From contig NZ_CP041387.1 of assembly GCF_007005445.1 (NCBI RefSeq), positions 3,728,501-3,792,500 of the forward strand: a DNA stretch of 64,000 bases. Reading direction: 5' to 3'. Of the stretch, positions 63,422-64,000 are shown one piece after another. Numbering within the stretch: the first letter of the stretch is position 1; every line of letters starts with the position of its first letter. A program made the position numbers and the translations under genes. Source of the stretch: Rhodopseudomonas palustris (GTDB lineage: Bacteria; Pseudomonadota; Alphaproteobacteria; Rhizobiales; Xanthobacteraceae). The notes beneath the pieces are model-generated. The model was not told the origin of the DNA. It made no database searches and was given only the letters and a program-made list of their open reading frames with translations.

Positions 63422-64000
63422 TTATTCTTCGTCGTCGAGCGCGTCAGACAGCGCATCGTAGTTCTTGGTGACCAGCTCGATGTTGGTCTTGTTGGTCACT
63501 GACGGTCCGGGGTTTTTCAGCACCTCGTTGAGGTCGGCCAGCGCCTGCTTCTTGTCGTCGGCCGACATCTTGGTGTCGGCTTCGACTGCGGCGATCTGAT
63601 CCTTCAGCGCTGCGGCCGGCCCCACATAGGTCTTCGTCTTGGGGTCGACGCCGGCCATCACCATACCGATCGCTTCGACCACGTCGCTGTATTCGCCGTA
63701 GGAAGCGAAGCCGTGCTTCTTGGCGGCCTCGTCGAGCTGGGCGAGGATCTTGGGATCCGGCTTGGTGTCCTGATCGTCCGGCAGCTTGGCGGCGACGGCG
63801 TCGATGTCCTTGTGGGCGGCCAGGACGCCCTTGATCTGGCTCTCTGTGAGCGTGACCTCTTTCATGGCCGGCTCGGTCGCGGTCGTCGCGGCAGGCGCCG
63901 CCTTGTTGGCTTCGGCGAAAGCGGCTGAACTCGACATCGCGCTCACTGCGACGGCGAGCACACCGGCTCCGACGATGCCGACGACGGGGCGAAGGGCAAA
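63422..64000 (-). CDS. Exported protein of unknown function, cut by the window edge
   Basis: The frame is open to the window end, so the true start lies beyond 64000. The residues nearest the edge (RPVVGIVGAGVLAVAVSAMS, then SSAAFAEANK) form a signal peptide, with cleavage probable after AFA. The mature part (~160 residues) is charged and helical, with an Ala/Thr-rich start, the repeated helix starts KEVTLTESQIKGVLAAHKDI and MSADDKKQALADLNEVLKNP, and an acidic end SDALDDEE. I recognise no family with confidence. A GTG at 63961 is inside the signal peptide and unlikely to be the start. Confidence 0.8.
   Translation of the reverse strand, partial: FALRPVVGIVGAGVLAVAVSAMSSSAAFAEANKAAPAATTATEPAMKEVTLTESQIKGVLAAHKDIDAVAAKLPDDQDTKPDPKILAQLDEAAKKHGFASYGEYSDVVEAIGMVMAGVDPKTKTYVGPAAALKDQIAAVEADTKMSADDKKQALADLNEVLKNPGPSVTNKTNIELVTKNYDALSDALDDEE

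Overview
The window is a high-G+C chromosomal segment from an alphaproteobacterium. Gene order, protein style and intergenic palindromes point to the Rhodopseudomonas/Bradyrhizobium group (Nitrobacteraceae). The lineage markers are the rhizobial-type glycerol ABC operon (glpRDSTPQUV), the large isocitrate lyase beside an ScfR-type regulator, an EcfG-type stress promoter before a CsbD protein, and several dispersed palindromic repeat families. I recognise no rRNA, tRNA, CRISPR array, prophage or insertion sequence. Both edges cut genes: mutL on the left and a secreted protein of unknown function on the right.

Layout. 1-12 kb is mostly housekeeping on the minus strand: mutL, arfB, a two-subunit M16 protease, lspA, ileS, ribF and a sugar acetyltransferase, with a RES/Xre toxin-antitoxin pair after ileS. 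12-18 kb holds secreted proteins (RNase T2, two unknowns, DUF3617) and a putative zinc-regulated DUF2946/TonB-receptor operon. 18-24 kb carries a GNAT acetyltransferase, an MscS channel, a Nudix protein, a metallophosphoesterase, DUF4170 and aceA. 24.7-28.6 kb holds the ScfR regulator, an AT-richer gene that looks like a proteasome/HslV-fold hydrolase, and a lytic transglycosylase. 28.7-34 kb is a branched-chain amino acid-type ABC transporter (binding protein, livG, livF, livH, livM). 34.3-36 kb has a small membrane protein and an Old Yellow Enzyme. 36.2-44.9 kb is the complete glycerol uptake and oxidation operon. 45-50.7 kb is a flavin reductase, a TetR regulator and an RND efflux pump. 50.7-56 kb has a hybrid histidine kinase, CsbD, a gamma-glutamyltransferase and SlyX. 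56-64 kb has an acyl-CoA synthetase, a Crp/Fnr regulator, DUF3775, a metallo-beta-lactamase-fold hydrolase, an FAH-family hydrolase, a GST, a DNA alkyltransferase, half of a WaaG-like glycosyltransferase and a truncated secreted protein.

How the genes work together. The glp genes form one tightly overlapping transcription unit: GlpV binds glycerol, GlpP/GlpQ form the channel, GlpS/GlpT drive it, GlpD oxidises glycerol 3-phosphate and GlpR represses. AceA and the ScfR regulator probably form an acetate/acyl-CoA-responsive glyoxylate switch. The two M16 proteins, and separately the two glycerol ATPases, each split the residues of one working active site between partners.

The most striking items are: (i) the 329-residue protein at 26158-27147, whose N-terminus lines up with the Thr1/Asp17/Lys33 pattern of proteasome-type proteases and sits in an AT-rich patch; (ii) a 103-bp dispersed palindromic element that has entered ileS in frame and is translated, with a second copy differing at 3 of 103 bases in the liv operon; and (iii) the complementary loss of motifs in GlpS and GlpT. 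All family names come from reading the translations; no database search was run.
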